A stretch of 64,000 nt of DNA from a virus. Of this stretch, positions 6,743-14,887 are shown one piece after another (positions within the stretch are counted from its first letter, which is position 1; every line of letters begins with the position of its first letter). A program made the position numbers and the translations under genes. The stretch spans positions 88,465 through 152,464 of the IMG/VR virus record IMGVR_UViG_3300033049_000020; one strand, written 5' to 3'. Under the pieces are notes generated by a model. It worked only from the letters and a program-made list of their open reading frames with translations, did no database searches and was not told the DNA's origin.

Positions 6743-7009
6743 ATGAAAAGATTTAAGATAGGCGATACGTTCGTCAATAATGTAGACCATAGTAAGGTTA
6801 GTTCTAAAGGATATGACCATGCAGTTAACTACCTGCCATACACTTCAGAACCAGATGAAAGTTTGGAAACTATTGGTAAAACACAAACGGTTATAGATAT
6901 TGAAGATGGTGATACTATAATCACTGATTTTGTTTTATCATCTGGAGAAACGTACTGGTTTGAAAAGGATTCCTCATACGCAGAAAGTTGTAAAAAAATA
7001 CGAATGTAA
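6743..7009 (+). CDS. hypothetical protein whose stop lies in tRNA-Met
   Basis: An 88-residue beta-rich soluble protein of unknown function. It starts 4 nt after a -7 box, so its mRNA is probably leaderless. Its last two codons and stop form the 5' acceptor strand of the tRNA-Met-like gene at 7002, so the mRNA and the tRNA cannot both be mature from one transcript. Confidence 0.7.
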   Translation: MKRFKIGDTFVNNVDHSKVSSKGYDHAVNYLPYTSEPDESLETIGKTQTVIDIEDGDTIITDFVLSSGETYWFEKDSSYAESCKKIRM

Positions 7010-7112
7010 GAGCAAGCTGTCGTGAGACGCTGTATTGGGTTCATTACCCGATAAGTCTACGGTTAAAGGTGGTACCATTGTTAACTTATAGGTGCAATTC
7101 CTATTACATTCG
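7002..7112 (+). tRNA. tRNA-Met-like (CAT) with very long variable arm
   Basis: Acceptor GAATGTA/TACATTC (7 bp), D-stem AGC/GCT with an enlarged loop, anticodon arm TTGGG-TTCATTA-CCCGA. The variable region is about 34 nt with a GTTAA/TTAAC stem, and the T-arm ATAGG-TGCAATT-CCTAT has TG instead of TT. At 111 nt it is far longer than any normal tRNA. G73 is unusual for Met. Confidence 0.6.
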
Positions 7113-7114
7113 CT

Positions 7115-7196
7115 AAGGTTGAATACAGCAAACAAAAATTCCGAGAGATGTGCCCACGGGCACCCTTCCCGACCAAATTCCCGAAAGGGGTCAACC
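7115..7196 (+). ncRNA. structured RNA with TACAGCAAACAAAAA motif
   Basis: AGGTTGA and TCAACCT form a 7-bp closing stem, like a tRNA acceptor. Inside are ATACAGCAAACAAAAA, a GTGCC/GGCAC hairpin and a CCC-GAAA-GGG hairpin. The A-rich motif recurs at 8898 and 22271 beside anticodon arms. No function is known to me. Confidence 0.5.
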
Positions 7197-7203
7197 TACA
7201 TTC

Positions 7204-7275
7204 CGTCCTATGGTGTAACGGCTAACATGCTACCCTGTCACGGTGGCGCTAGGGGTTCGATTCCCCTTGGGACGG
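7204..7275 (+). tRNA. tRNA-Asp (GTC)
   Basis: Acceptor CGTCCTA/TGGGACG, D-arm GTG/CAT, anticodon arm CTACC-CTGTCAC-GGTGG, T-arm AGGGG/CCCCT, G73. A canonical 72 nt; the third Asp gene. Confidence 0.9.
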
Positions 7276-7340
7276 CTCTGGAACTTTTGTACCTTAGCTA
7301 TATGAGGAAACAAAATGATGGTGTTTCAAGTAGAAAATAA

Positions 7341-7372
7341 TTTGTAAATGTCAAATAAATTTTGTATCTTTG
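7341..7372 (+). promoter_or_regulatory. Bacteroidota-type promoter, leaderless gene
   Basis: TTTG, an ATGTCAAAT spacer and TATCTTTG, with 4 nt to the ATG at 7377. Confidence 0.8.
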
Positions 7373-7376
7373 TATT

Positions 7377-7538
7377 ATGAGTAGATATGAAGTAAGGGTA
7401 ATATGGTACGAGGGTGCCACTCAAACTGAAATAATCACAGGTAACCTAACCATGGGTAATAATTATTATCAGATAGTTGACGAAGATTTTAAGGACTGGT
7501 TCTTCCCAATGGGAAGAACCGTAATTCAAGAACTATGA
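7377..7538 (+). CDS. small hypothetical protein
   Basis: A 53-residue soluble protein, unrecognised. It is supported by a strong promoter exactly 4 nt upstream and by overlap with the following short frames. Confidence 0.6.
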   Translation: MSRYEVRVIWYEGATQTEIITGNLTMGNNYYQIVDEDFKDWFFPMGRTVIQEL

Positions 7539-7571
7539 AAGGATTTATATTTTGTATATGGATGTTTATGG

Positions 7572-7730
7572 ATGTTTATAACACTTGTACTTGTACTTAG
7601 TCTTATAGGTTTGTGGGTGGTATTACCTACCACAACACATTACGTTGAAGGTCCGCCAAACATCATTAGAAGTGACTGGATGATATTAGGTGACAAATTA
7701 CTGGAAGCGGTATTAACGGATAAGAAATAA
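7572..7730 (+). CDS. small single-span membrane protein
   Basis: The 52-residue frame starts with about 18 hydrophobic residues (FITLVLVLSLIGLWVVLP), a membrane anchor or uncleaved signal, followed by a polar tail. It has no recognised homologue and follows the preceding gene by 33 nt. Confidence 0.55.
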   Translation: MFITLVLVLSLIGLWVVLPTTTHYVEGPPNIIRSDWMILGDKLLEAVLTDKK

Positions 7731-7739
7731 AACTGACAG

Positions 7740-7967
7740 ATGAAACTTAAGAAATTTATAAAGAACTTAGAAGCGTTCGCAAAGAAACATCCAGAAGCAT
7801 TGGAAATGACGGTAGTAACTGCCATTGATGATGAAGGTAACGGATTCAATGAGGTGTACTTTACTCCAATATTGGGATTCTACGAAGATAGAGAATTCAT
7901 GTCTGTTGAGAATATGGAGGAGTACGAAAGACCTCCATCTGACATCAACGCTGTCTGTGTGAACTAA
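7740..7967 (+). CDS. hypothetical protein
   Basis: A 75-residue acidic protein, unknown. A lysine-rich N-terminal helix is followed by a beta-type region and an acidic tail. It overlaps the next ATG by one base. Confidence 0.7.
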   Translation: MKLKKFIKNLEAFAKKHPEALEMTVVTAIDDEGNGFNEVYFTPILGFYEDREFMSVENMEEYERPPSDINAVCVN

Positions 7968-8188
7968 TGGGTAATAAGAAAATAAATAGGCTGCTTATCA
8001 ACATGAAGAACAAGATTGATATTATTAACGGTTCAATCAACATGGTTCATGAGATGAGGCGAGGAGAAACGATTACGTTAAATGGAATACACCGATTGGA
8101 AGTCGGGATGTCAGAGTCTACAACCAATGACGAGTACATCGGAATAATAGACAAGTTGATTGATGAGAGAGATAACCTTCAAAATTAG
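7967..8188 (+). CDS. hypothetical protein
   Basis: A 73-residue, probably helical protein of unknown role, translationally coupled to the preceding gene (TAATG). Confidence 0.7.
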   Translation: MGNKKINRLLINMKNKIDIINGSINMVHEMRRGETITLNGIHRLEVGMSESTTNDEYIGIIDKLIDERDNLQN

Positions 8189-8232
8189 TTAACCGAATGG
8201 ATGGTTAAGTACGAATAACGCTTCTCTCTGTC

Positions 8233-8242
8233 ATATTTACAT
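8233..8242 (+). promoter_or_regulatory. ATATTTACAT motif upstream of GIY-YIG gene
   Basis: A near match to the ATATTTATAT class, 2 nt before the ATG at 8245, the same spacing as at 6042. Confidence 0.4.
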
Positions 8243-8244
8243 AT

Positions 8245-8661
8245 ATGACAGAGAGAAGAAAAAAACTCCATTTTATTTATAAGATTACCCATATCAAATC
8301 TGGTAAGTATTATTTGGGTATGCATTCAACATTCGATATGGATGATGAGTATATGGGTTCAGGTAAAAAGATAGTGGCATCCGTTAAAAAGTACGGAGTA
8401 GAGAAACACACTAAAGAGATTTTAGCATATGCTAAGAGTCGTAGTAGTCTGGTAAAGTTAGAAGCTGAGATGGTTACCGAAGATGTTGTGAGCGAAAAGC
8501 TTTGCCTCAACATGAAGAATGGTGGACATGGAGGTTTTGCTGGCGAGACGCATAAGAAGAGATTCATGGCCGCAGGCAGAAGAAAGAGGAGATTTAATCT
8601 TAAGAAGAAGAAAGTGAAGAAACGTATTGCAGCAAGGAAAGCAAAAGCAAGGAAAAAATGA
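8245..8661 (+). CDS. GIY-YIG homing endonuclease (Seg-like)
   Basis: The 138-residue protein contains FIYKITHIKSGKYYLGMHST and EYMGSGKKI, the GIY-YIG core, closely resembling the paralogue at 6054. The C-terminal 35 residues are almost entirely Lys/Arg, a generic DNA-binding tail shorter than in the paralogue. It lies between small genes rather than in a tRNA. It overlaps the next start by 4 nt. Confidence 0.9.
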   Translation: MTERRKKLHFIYKITHIKSGKYYLGMHSTFDMDDEYMGSGKKIVASVKKYGVEKHTKEILAYAKSRSSLVKLEAEMVTEDVVSEKLCLNMKNGGHGGFAGETHKKRFMAAGRRKRRFNLKKKKVKKRIAARKAKARKK

Positions 8662-8837
8662 AAGAAAAAGAGAGAAACAAAAGATTGATAGAACTCATTA
8701 CTAAACTTAGGATGGAAGGTGATGATAAAGCAATTGAATTATTAGGTACAATGGTGGCTTATAATACCGAAGCGATGCAAAAGTCCTATGAAATAATGAC
8801 AACAGATAATTTCATCACAAGGATGCTTGATGAGTAA
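8658..8837 (+). CDS. small hypothetical protein
   Basis: A 59-residue helical charged protein overlapping the GIY-YIG stop (ATGA), so it is probably translated from the same message. Function unknown. Confidence 0.6.
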   Translation: MKEKERNKRLIELITKLRMEGDDKAIELLGTMVAYNTEAMQKSYEIMTTDNFITRMLDE

Positions 8838-8844
8838 ATAATAT

Positions 8845-8957
8845 TGGCGTATGGTGTAGTGGTAGCACACTTATAACGGAACCTGACCAAGGTTCTATTC
8901 AGCAACAAAAATTTCCATTTCGAGGAAGTAGCGGAGGTTCGATTCCTTCTACGTCAA
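8845..8957 (+). tRNA. tRNA-Glu-like (TTC) with insertion before the anticodon arm
   Basis: Acceptor TGGCGTA/TACGTCA, D-arm GTG/CAC, anticodon arm TTTCC-ATTTCGA-GGAAG (8912-8928), T-arm GGAGG/CCTTC, A73. About 43 extra nt lie between the D-arm and the anticodon arm. They contain a GAACCT/AGGTTC hairpin and the motif TTCAGCAACAAAAA. Without the insertion it is an ordinary tRNA. Confidence 0.6.
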
Positions 8958-8963
8958 CCAGAC

Positions 8964-8973
8964 ATATTTATAG
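8964..8973 (+). promoter_or_regulatory. ATATTTATAG motif
   Basis: A member of the ATATTTATAT class, 12 nt before the small gene at 8986. Confidence 0.4.
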
Positions 8974-8985
8974 AGAAACATAGAT

Positions 8986-9156
8986 ATGGAAAAGAAGATT
9001 AATAGTATTAATAGTTGGAAAGCTAGAAACAAACAACGTGACAAGGTTTATATTTATGTTCGATTCGGCAAATTAACCGTATTCGAGGTTTACTTAGACT
9101 TATCCACAAAAGAATTCAGAGTAATGATACTCAATTTCGGGTATGAAAGAAAATGA
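8986..9156 (+). CDS. small hypothetical protein
   Basis: A 56-residue basic protein with beta-type composition, unrecognised. It overlaps the DUF5522-like gene and is preceded by an ATATTTATA-type motif otherwise linked to homing endonucleases. Confidence 0.6.
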   Translation: MEKKINSINSWKARNKQRDKVYIYVRFGKLTVFEVYLDLSTKEFRVMILNFGYERK

Positions 9157-9334
9157 TACATTTAAGAAGGACGTAGATTACTACATGGAAGATGGTCGGT
9201 TAGTTTTTACCGAACATTATTTAACCAAGATTAGGAAATACTGCTGCGGCAACGGCTGTAGACACTGCTGTTTCACACCAGCCAACCAAAAGGGAAACAC
9301 TCAACTGAAGAGTCAAAAAATCAAATTAAACTGA
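9143..9334 (+). CDS. DUF5522-like Cys-rich protein
   Basis: The 63-residue protein carries KYCCGNGCRHCCFTPANQK near residues 32-50, matching the CCGNGCRHCP signature I associate with the short DUF5522 family of Bacteroidota. The cysteines probably bind a metal; the function is unknown. It overlaps the previous gene by 14 nt. Confidence 0.75.
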   Translation: MKENDTFKKDVDYYMEDGRLVFTEHYLTKIRKYCCGNGCRHCCFTPANQKGNTQLKSQKIKLN

Positions 9335-9341
9335 AATTAAA

Positions 9342-9373
9342 TTTGGTAGTATGGATTATTTTACCTATCTTTG
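9342..9373 (+). promoter_or_regulatory. Bacteroidota-type promoter, leaderless gene
   Basis: TTTG then TATCTTTG, nearly the same sequence as the promoter of the structured RNA at 15810. The ATG at 9378 is 4 nt away. Confidence 0.8.
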
Positions 9374-9377
9374 TAGT

Positions 9378-9662
9378 ATGAGAAATCAAAGAGAAATAGA
9401 TTTAGCAATCGCATCGATTGAAAAGGACATGGAAACTGCCCCAGAGTATAACTACTTCGGGGATAATAATCATGAGAAGATGAGACTCGGTTTGAGTATC
9501 TTACAAGGTTTGATTGATGAAGACGAACTTGACCAGATGGGGGATGATGAGGAAATTACTTCCGAGGAATATAATGATGCTTATACGTATATTGAGTATC
9601 TTAATGGTGATGTTGAATTGGTCGAGATGTTGTTCAATCCAGAAAACATCGTCACAGAGTAA
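9378..9662 (+). CDS. acidic hypothetical protein
   Basis: A 94-residue acidic helical protein. The longer frame starting at 9351 reads through the promoter and is rejected; the ATG at 9378 has the standard 4-nt spacing. Function unknown. Confidence 0.75.
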   Translation: MRNQREIDLAIASIEKDMETAPEYNYFGDNNHEKMRLGLSILQGLIDEDELDQMGDDEEITSEEYNDAYTYIEYLNGDVELVEMLFNPENIVTE

Positions 9663-9664
9663 GT

Positions 9665-10021
9665 ATGGTCAACGTCTGCAAGAAAACATGTAAGGACTGT
9701 CCGTTCTCCAATCAATCTATGAAAGGGTGGCTGGCAGATTATGAAATCCAAGATTTTCAAAATTATATGTCTCGTGAAGTCAGCTTTCCTTGTCATATGA
9801 TGATGACCAAAGATAATTTGGACGCTAATGAAACCAAAGAAGCCATTACCAACGGAGAGATGAGTTTGTGTAGGGGATATGTTGAGAGTATTATTAAATC
9901 GGCTAAGATGCCGTACATGAACAAGCAACTGGTTGAGGCCATTGCTCAAGTTAAAGAAGAGGGATTATCTAACAATACAATGTCCATATTTGAATTCAGA
10001 ACTTATCATACATTAAATTGA
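9665..10021 (+). CDS. Cys-rich phage protein with CxxCPF motif
   Basis: The 118-residue protein starts with CKKTCKDCPFSN, then GWL, FPCHMMM and LCRGY. This order of Cys/His elements recurs in phage hypothetical proteins and suggests a zinc or iron-sulphur site. No enzymatic role can be assigned. It follows the preceding gene by 2 nt. Confidence 0.75.
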   Translation: MVNVCKKTCKDCPFSNQSMKGWLADYEIQDFQNYMSREVSFPCHMMMTKDNLDANETKEAITNGEMSLCRGYVESIIKSAKMPYMNKQLVEAIAQVKEEGLSNNTMSIFEFRTYHTLN

Positions 10022-10040
10022 ATAATAATACGTAGTAGGC

Positions 10041-10071
10041 TTGTTTTTCTCAATATTAATGCGTATATTTG
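10041..10071 (+). promoter_or_regulatory. Bacteroidota-type promoter
   Basis: TTG at 10041 and TATATTTG at 10064-10071; a 24-nt AT-rich leader precedes the ATG at 10096. Confidence 0.7.
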
Positions 10072-10095
10072 TACTTACAAACATTACTATTAAAC

Positions 10096-10839
10096 ATGGA
10101 ACTAATAATTGGGTCAACCGCCCTTAAATACCACTTCCCCGACTTCAATCGGGAACCGAAGGACTTAGACATTGCGGTGCCAGATAGTTCTAAGTATAAG
10201 ACTTCTAGAGAGATAGAATATCTCCAAAATCCAGTAATTTTCAAGTATATAGAAGAAGGTCAAAAATACATTGACCCAAACTTGTTATTATCCTTAAAAA
10301 TGTCACACCTATTCTTTGATAATAGATGGGACAAACATATGTGGGATACTCAGTTCCTAATAGATAAAGGTTGTGAGTATGACATCAATATTATGATGGA
10401 CTTATACGAGTACTGGAAGAAAGACTATCCTAGACATAGAAGAAGTGATTTGGATATGACCAAAGATGAATTCTTCACCAATGCTATTAACTATGATGAG
10501 AATGAACATGATTACCTTCACACTCTAATCAATCCAGAGCCACTATATCGTAAGATATTGGTTGGAGGTAAAGAGGTGGAGATAAGTGAAGCCCAGTTCA
10601 ACGCTTTAGACTTTGAAACTAAGTTGGAATTGATTAGGGAAGAAGTATATGTAATGGCATTTGAAAGGTATAAGGATAAACATCATTTGGTGGCCTATTC
10701 TATAATGCTTAAGAAGTTTATCAGACAACACGCACCGATATGGATGTTTCCATTTGTGGTGGAGAATTACATTAAATTAAGTAGAGCAAAAATCAATTTT
10801 ATAACAAAAATAGAAACACAATTAAATCATGGAAATTAA
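10096..10839 (+). CDS. nucleotidyltransferase-like protein
   Basis: The 247-residue protein begins MELIIGSTALKYHF and has KDLDIAV near residue 22. This is the GS...DxD arrangement of the DNA polymerase beta-type nucleotidyltransferase fold, as in phage proteins related to the minimal transferases. The C-terminal half is helical. The substrate could be a nucleotide added to RNA or protein, but nothing visible decides it. The upstream part of the frame (10069-10095) covers the leader and is excluded. Confidence 0.6.
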   Translation: MELIIGSTALKYHFPDFNREPKDLDIAVPDSSKYKTSREIEYLQNPVIFKYIEEGQKYIDPNLLLSLKMSHLFFDNRWDKHMWDTQFLIDKGCEYDINIMMDLYEYWKKDYPRHRRSDLDMTKDEFFTNAINYDENEHDYLHTLINPEPLYRKILVGGKEVEISEAQFNALDFETKLELIREEVYVMAFERYKDKHHLVAYSIMLKKFIRQHAPIWMFPFVVENYIKLSRAKINFITKIETQLNHGN

Positions 10840-11062
10840 CTTAACAGAACTTAACACAAAGCTGAAGAACTTCGGCTCACTACCTGTCGTAGAGTCACAC
10901 TCTGACGTCAACGTTGACGAAGGATACACTATCAGAAAGCTTACCGATGACTTATTCTTGAAGGTATACACCTATGAGGATTCGTATGGTGACAACGTAA
11001 CCACTGGAATCGAATTCGTTAAAGCGGTAGAATCAAAAGTAACAAATTATGAAACAATTTAA
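10829..11062 (+). CDS. small hypothetical protein
   Basis: A 77-residue acidic protein with alternating beta-type residues, unrecognised. It overlaps the nucleotidyltransferase-like gene by 11 nt. Confidence 0.7.
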   Translation: MEINLTELNTKLKNFGSLPVVESHSDVNVDEGYTIRKLTDDLFLKVYTYEDSYGDNVTTGIEFVKAVESKVTNYETI

Positions 11063-11071
11063 AAATAAAAC

Positions 11072-11464
11072 ATGGAAGACAAGAAATTAACATTTGACGA
11101 GATTATAACTATCGCTAAAGAAATGTACGGTGATGATGGTGTATCTGACTTCGCTGAAGGAATGTGGTATAGCGTCCCAGAAGACTTCGAACCACTGTCA
11201 GAAGATGCTACTGCTGAAGAAAGAAAAAGTAGACGAGAGAATTATGCAAATACACAACCATTGGGGCATACTACAGAGGTAGATAGTACTGGTGGTATGG
11301 ACGAAGGTTCTGATTGGAGTACCGTACAACACTTTACCAAGCATGATGTGTACATCCAAACATCTGGATGGTACCAGTCTCATAGTGGAGTCGAATTCTA
11401 CGATGGGTGGGAATCCTGTTCTGAGGTAACACCTAAACAAAAAACAATAACTGTTTACACATAA
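11072..11464 (+). CDS. hypothetical protein, paralogue 1 of a tandem pair
   Basis: The 130-residue protein is clearly related along its length to the next gene: both begin ME(D/N)KKLTFDEII and share DFEPL, NTQPLG/DTQPLG, GGMD(E/K)GSDW, KHDVY and SGWY. The function is unknown. The pair arose by tandem duplication. Confidence 0.8.
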   Translation: MEDKKLTFDEIITIAKEMYGDDGVSDFAEGMWYSVPEDFEPLSEDATAEERKSRRENYANTQPLGHTTEVDSTGGMDEGSDWSTVQHFTKHDVYIQTSGWYQSHSGVEFYDGWESCSEVTPKQKTITVYT

Positions 11465-11468
11465 AACT

Positions 11469-11891
11469 ATGGAAAATAAAAAACTAACGTTTGATGAGAT
11501 TATAGCTCTAATACAAGAAATATATGATGTTGACGAAACGGCTCAAGATGATTATGGTGGAAGTATTGAAATGTTCGCACATGAAGGTATGTACTACCCA
11601 ACCCCCCAAGACTTCGAACCGTTAGGGAGTGATTCTACCTACCAAGAAGATATTGCTAGGGATAAGCGATATGTAGATACCCAACCATTGGGTCGAACTG
11701 AGCAGATGGCTAGTAATGGTGGTATGGACAAAGGTTCTGATTGGTGGAGAATTTACCATTTTGTTAAGCACGATGTATATGTGAAGGTTAGTGGTTGGTA
11801 CGCATCTCACGATGGTACACACTTTGAAGATGGATGGGGTAGCTGTAAGGAGGTTCATCCTAACGAAGTCACCGTTATCGAATATAAATAA
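11469..11891 (+). CDS. hypothetical protein, paralogue 2 of a tandem pair
   Basis: The 140-residue partner of the gene at 11072 has the same order of conserved blocks plus a short insertion near residue 25. The strong divergence with conserved Trp/Gly/Asp positions indicates both copies are maintained. Role unknown. Confidence 0.8.
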   Translation: MENKKLTFDEIIALIQEIYDVDETAQDDYGGSIEMFAHEGMYYPTPQDFEPLGSDSTYQEDIARDKRYVDTQPLGRTEQMASNGGMDKGSDWWRIYHFVKHDVYVKVSGWYASHDGTHFEDGWGSCKEVHPNEVTVIEYK

Positions 11892-11907
11892 AAAAAATGG
11901 GAATTTA

Positions 11908-11939
11908 TTTGTATATGTCAAATAAATTCCCTATCTTTG
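11908..11939 (+). promoter_or_regulatory. Bacteroidota-type promoter, leaderless gene
   Basis: TTTG, an ATGTCAAAT spacer and TATCTTTG, then 4 nt to the ATG at 11944. Confidence 0.8.
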
Positions 11940-11943
11940 TTGT

Positions 11944-12402
11944 ATGAACGACTCAATATTATTTCACGGAGGGTGCCACGGATGTACTATGCAGACTGAA
12001 GGAGAAGGATTAGGCGGCTGTGTCGGCTGTAGATTTTTCGACTTCACTGCGCACTCAGATTTACCTGACCTTAATGATTCTCATCTAAAAGAAGAGGATT
12101 CTCATCTAAAAGAAGAGAATTATATGACTAAAGTTAGAGGTGAGGCAAGAGCATTAGCCGCAGGTCTAAACAACATACCAAAAGAGCCGAAGGTATCCTT
12201 GGGTGACCAACTGGATGTTGCAGTTGGAGCCGAGAACTATGAAGAGGCTGCAATTGTCAGAGACAAGATAGCGGCTGAGAAACCTTTTAAGGATGCCCTT
12301 AATGCTGCAATAGCTAAAGGTGATTATGAAGAGGCTTCTAATATCAGAGAAAAGAATAAGAAAGGTTTTTTTGGTAAACTCGGTGATTACTTCAAGAAAT
12401 AA
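11944..12402 (+). CDS. UVR-motif protein with N-terminal Cys pairs
   Basis: The 152-residue protein has CHGC and CVGC near residues 11-29, likely a zinc site. A tandem repeat DSHLKEE (18-bp DNA repeat, 12076-12119) follows. C-terminally there are two UvrB/UvrC-type motifs (LDVAVGAENYEEAAIVRDKI and a second AIAKGDYEEASNIREK). UVR motifs mediate helical-hairpin protein contacts. Another UVR protein lies at 19919. The role in the phage is unknown. Confidence 0.75.
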   Translation: MNDSILFHGGCHGCTMQTEGEGLGGCVGCRFFDFTAHSDLPDLNDSHLKEEDSHLKEENYMTKVRGEARALAAGLNNIPKEPKVSLGDQLDVAVGAENYEEAAIVRDKIAAEKPFKDALNAAIAKGDYEEASNIREKNKKGFFGKLGDYFKK

Positions 12403-12404
12403 AA

Positions 12405-12869
12405 ATGGGAAAATATAAAATACTTATATCATATGGTACGGGTGATAGTTTCAATAATTATGATACTACCAGTTTCATTGAATTGGAATGGGATAATCTT
12501 GACGTAGCCAAAGAGAATTTGAAGGCTATTCGAGAGCACGACAATATGTGCGAGTTAGCCAATGCTTGGAGAACTAAATTCGAGGACAAGGTTAAATATT
12601 ACCAAGATAATGAAGACAAGTTCTGGTTTGTTTCGGATAGTAAGCCTTTACACAATAAGAATAAGTGTTATCATGCTATGGCAGACTATAAGAAGTCTCC
12701 AGACGATTTCACTTTAGTGCCAGATGATTACTCTGCACAACACCTCATTAAGTTTAAAGCTGATAACGGCAACTTGATGCAAATTCAAGCTTTTTGGGTT
12801 GGTTATTTTGAAAGATTTATGGGTGCTGAAATAATCACCGATGACTCAGATATGAAATTCATTAAATAA
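12405..12869 (+). CDS. hypothetical protein
   Basis: A 154-residue soluble protein of unknown function, between a UVR protein and a P-loop kinase and coupled to both (2-nt gap, 1-nt overlap). No motif recognised. Confidence 0.8.
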   Translation: MGKYKILISYGTGDSFNNYDTTSFIELEWDNLDVAKENLKAIREHDNMCELANAWRTKFEDKVKYYQDNEDKFWFVSDSKPLHNKNKCYHAMADYKKSPDDFTLVPDDYSAQHLIKFKADNGNLMQIQAFWVGYFERFMGAEIITDDSDMKFIK

Positions 12870-13711
12870 TGGCATTCAAAATTAAAGTATTACATATTAC
12901 GGTTGGCTTACCAGCTAGCGGTAAAACGACTTGGGCTAAAGAGCAAGCGGCTAAGGCTGGTTACTCACGTAATTTTGGTGCCATACACTTAGATGAGTGG
13001 ATGATGAGAGACCAATTCGATAGTTATTCTGACTTCATCGAGTCGACTTCATTTCGTCCATACTGTAGAGAAACAACCATCATTGATGGTTTGTTCTTGA
13101 CTGTGGCCAATATTGAGATGTTCTTGACAGCTTTGAATAAGAAGGGTATGTCATTTGAAAAGGTGGTTATTCATAAGTGGGATATTGACCGAGAATCATG
13201 TATCTGGAATGACTTATACCGTAGAGAGAAGGGTTCGGGTATTACTATTGCAAATGGTGAAATAGATATGTTCAGTAGAGAGCAACTAAAGGCTCTGAAA
13301 GATAAGTTCAATGGTACCGTATTCATTAGAGAGAAGCACTTAGTCGAGAAGAAAGAACCTTGGCAAGTATTTGCCAATCAGTACGAAATATATCACAATA
13401 GAGACGGATACGTAAAAAGCGAATCGTGGTCTGGTGGTGGTGATTGGAGAGACTGTTGGGAAGGTGGGGGCATTATTCATCCAGACTCAGAGCCTGAATA
13501 TATGAATGAGTTATATGACCTATTAAAGAAAATCGATGAGACTACTGACCACTACAAGTATAAAGTTATTCATAATTCGGTAGTATGGGAAGACGAGGAT
13601 TACGAGAACGACTACTATGGTGGTAGTGAGAAACGTATTCGGCACGTATTCTCTGTAGAGTCACTTTACAAAATGTTGGTTACTGATAAATTGATAGAAG
13701 CAATAACATGA
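12869..13711 (+). CDS. P-loop kinase (AAA_33 / polynucleotide kinase-like)
   Basis: The 280-residue protein opens with a Walker A motif GLPASGKTTW near residues 12-21. LDEWMMRDQ (an Asp-containing second motif) and a C-terminal region with LVEKKEPWQVFANQ follow. This matches small kinases of the zeta-toxin/polynucleotide kinase type that phosphorylate nucleic acid ends or small molecules. No phosphatase domain is visible. An RNA-repair role would fit a tRNA-rich phage but is only an inference. Confidence 0.7.
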   Translation: MAFKIKVLHITVGLPASGKTTWAKEQAAKAGYSRNFGAIHLDEWMMRDQFDSYSDFIESTSFRPYCRETTIIDGLFLTVANIEMFLTALNKKGMSFEKVVIHKWDIDRESCIWNDLYRREKGSGITIANGEIDMFSREQLKALKDKFNGTVFIREKHLVEKKEPWQVFANQYEIYHNRDGYVKSESWSGGGDWRDCWEGGGIIHPDSEPEYMNELYDLLKKIDETTDHYKYKVIHNSVVWEDEDYENDYYGGSEKRIRHVFSVESLYKMLVTDKLIEAIT

Positions 13712-13712
13712 T

Positions 13713-13892
13713 TTGGATTATAGTGGAGCTAATAATACCTTAGATGGTCTTCATACCTTCGATAATAATAAGTTCAAAGCAGTGTATTTGCATAAGCATG
13801 GTGCTAACATCATGTTTAAGAGTTCAACACCAGCACACGAAGTTATTAAATTCATTGATTGCAATATTCAATTGGGGGTTAAAACCATATAA
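13713..13892 (+). CDS. possible short gene or gene fragment (TTG start)
   Basis: A 59-residue frame from TTG at 13713 with plausible protein-like composition (FKAVYLHKHGANIMFKSS). It has no ATG and no promoter, so it may be a decayed remnant downstream of the kinase. Confidence 0.35.
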   Translation: MDYSGANNTLDGLHTFDNNKFKAVYLHKHGANIMFKSSTPAHEVIKFIDCNIQLGVKTI

Positions 13893-13907
13893 ATGTTAAT
13901 AAATTAC

Positions 13908-13938
13908 TTGTTATTGTCAATTTTTTTACGTATCTTAG
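13908..13938 (+). promoter_or_regulatory. Bacteroidota-type promoter
   Basis: TTG at 13908 and TATCTTAG at 13931-13938, followed by a 20-nt A-rich leader before the ATG at 13959. Confidence 0.6.
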
Positions 13939-13958
13939 CATAATCAAAACAAAAACAG

Positions 13959-14882
13959 ATGTTTAATAAATTATATGGTAAGCCAGTGGCTACAGTTGAA
14001 GAAATTCACGAAGAATTTGATTCGGCACAAGAAAGACTACTTAAAGAGTGTGATGATATTTTGAATACACTTGAAATCCCTACTGAGGGTAAAGTGGAGC
14101 GAAAAGCATCTAACTTAGAAGCGTTAGGTTTTATTAATTCAAAAACAGTAGAAGATTATAAGGACTTTAAAGAGTCAGTAAAGAACGTAGAGGAAAAAAT
14201 TGATTTTACAACCACACAAGCCACTGAAATCAGAAACTTAGCATTCAGATATCCATTCGAGAAATTCATCACTACTGACGAATTAGATAGAATCTGTACT
14301 AAGTACGACCTACTTCATGCGCCAGTAGCTAACTACATCAAAGATGTTCCAGAGAAGAATGTGTTGGAGATGAAGAATAGAAAACCTTTGGACGTAAAAG
14401 ATGCGGTTGAGGCGGTTTACGAATTATTTGGATTCGAAACCAATAGATTCATGAATCTATTGGGTAAAACGGATACTAAGTTCACTGAGTCTGAGGTAAT
14501 AGCTATCTGTGAAACATACGGAGGGCGTCCAAATACTACGATTGGACACCTTAAAAATGGTGATACTAGTTTTACCTTCGGAATTCTTTATAGTATTTTA
14601 AACGATTTTACGAAAATTAATTATAGTGATTATAATTTTACTAGTATGACCACGATAGACCAATCTGGATTACATGTTGCTGCACCAAAATCACACTTTA
14701 ACCTAAAAGGGTTAGATAAAATTACTAAATTTGGGTGGGGCGTTAAAAGAGAGGTAGAAGTTAAAGACCCAGTAGTATTTGAATACTGCCAAAATGACAT
14801 CGTAAGAATTATTACTAAATGGGGAACGGAAGACGACCAATCATATTTGGATGATGCATTACAAAACCCAACACTAAACTAA
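13959..14882 (+). CDS. hypothetical protein, paralogue 1 of a tandem pair
   Basis: The 307-residue protein is homologous to the next gene: both have TVEEIHxEFD near the start, a coiled region, then KFIT(T/V)DELDxIC, APV, YIKDVPEKN and a conserved end WGTxDDQSYLD. No domain recognised. Conserved acidic and aromatic residues suggest a structured intracellular protein. Confidence 0.82.
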   Translation: MFNKLYGKPVATVEEIHEEFDSAQERLLKECDDILNTLEIPTEGKVERKASNLEALGFINSKTVEDYKDFKESVKNVEEKIDFTTTQATEIRNLAFRYPFEKFITTDELDRICTKYDLLHAPVANYIKDVPEKNVLEMKNRKPLDVKDAVEAVYELFGFETNRFMNLLGKTDTKFTESEVIAICETYGGRPNTTIGHLKNGDTSFTFGILYSILNDFTKINYSDYNFTSMTTIDQSGLHVAAPKSHFNLKGLDKITKFGWGVKREVEVKDPVVFEYCQNDIVRIITKWGTEDDQSYLDDALQNPTLN

Positions 14883-14887
14883 GAGAC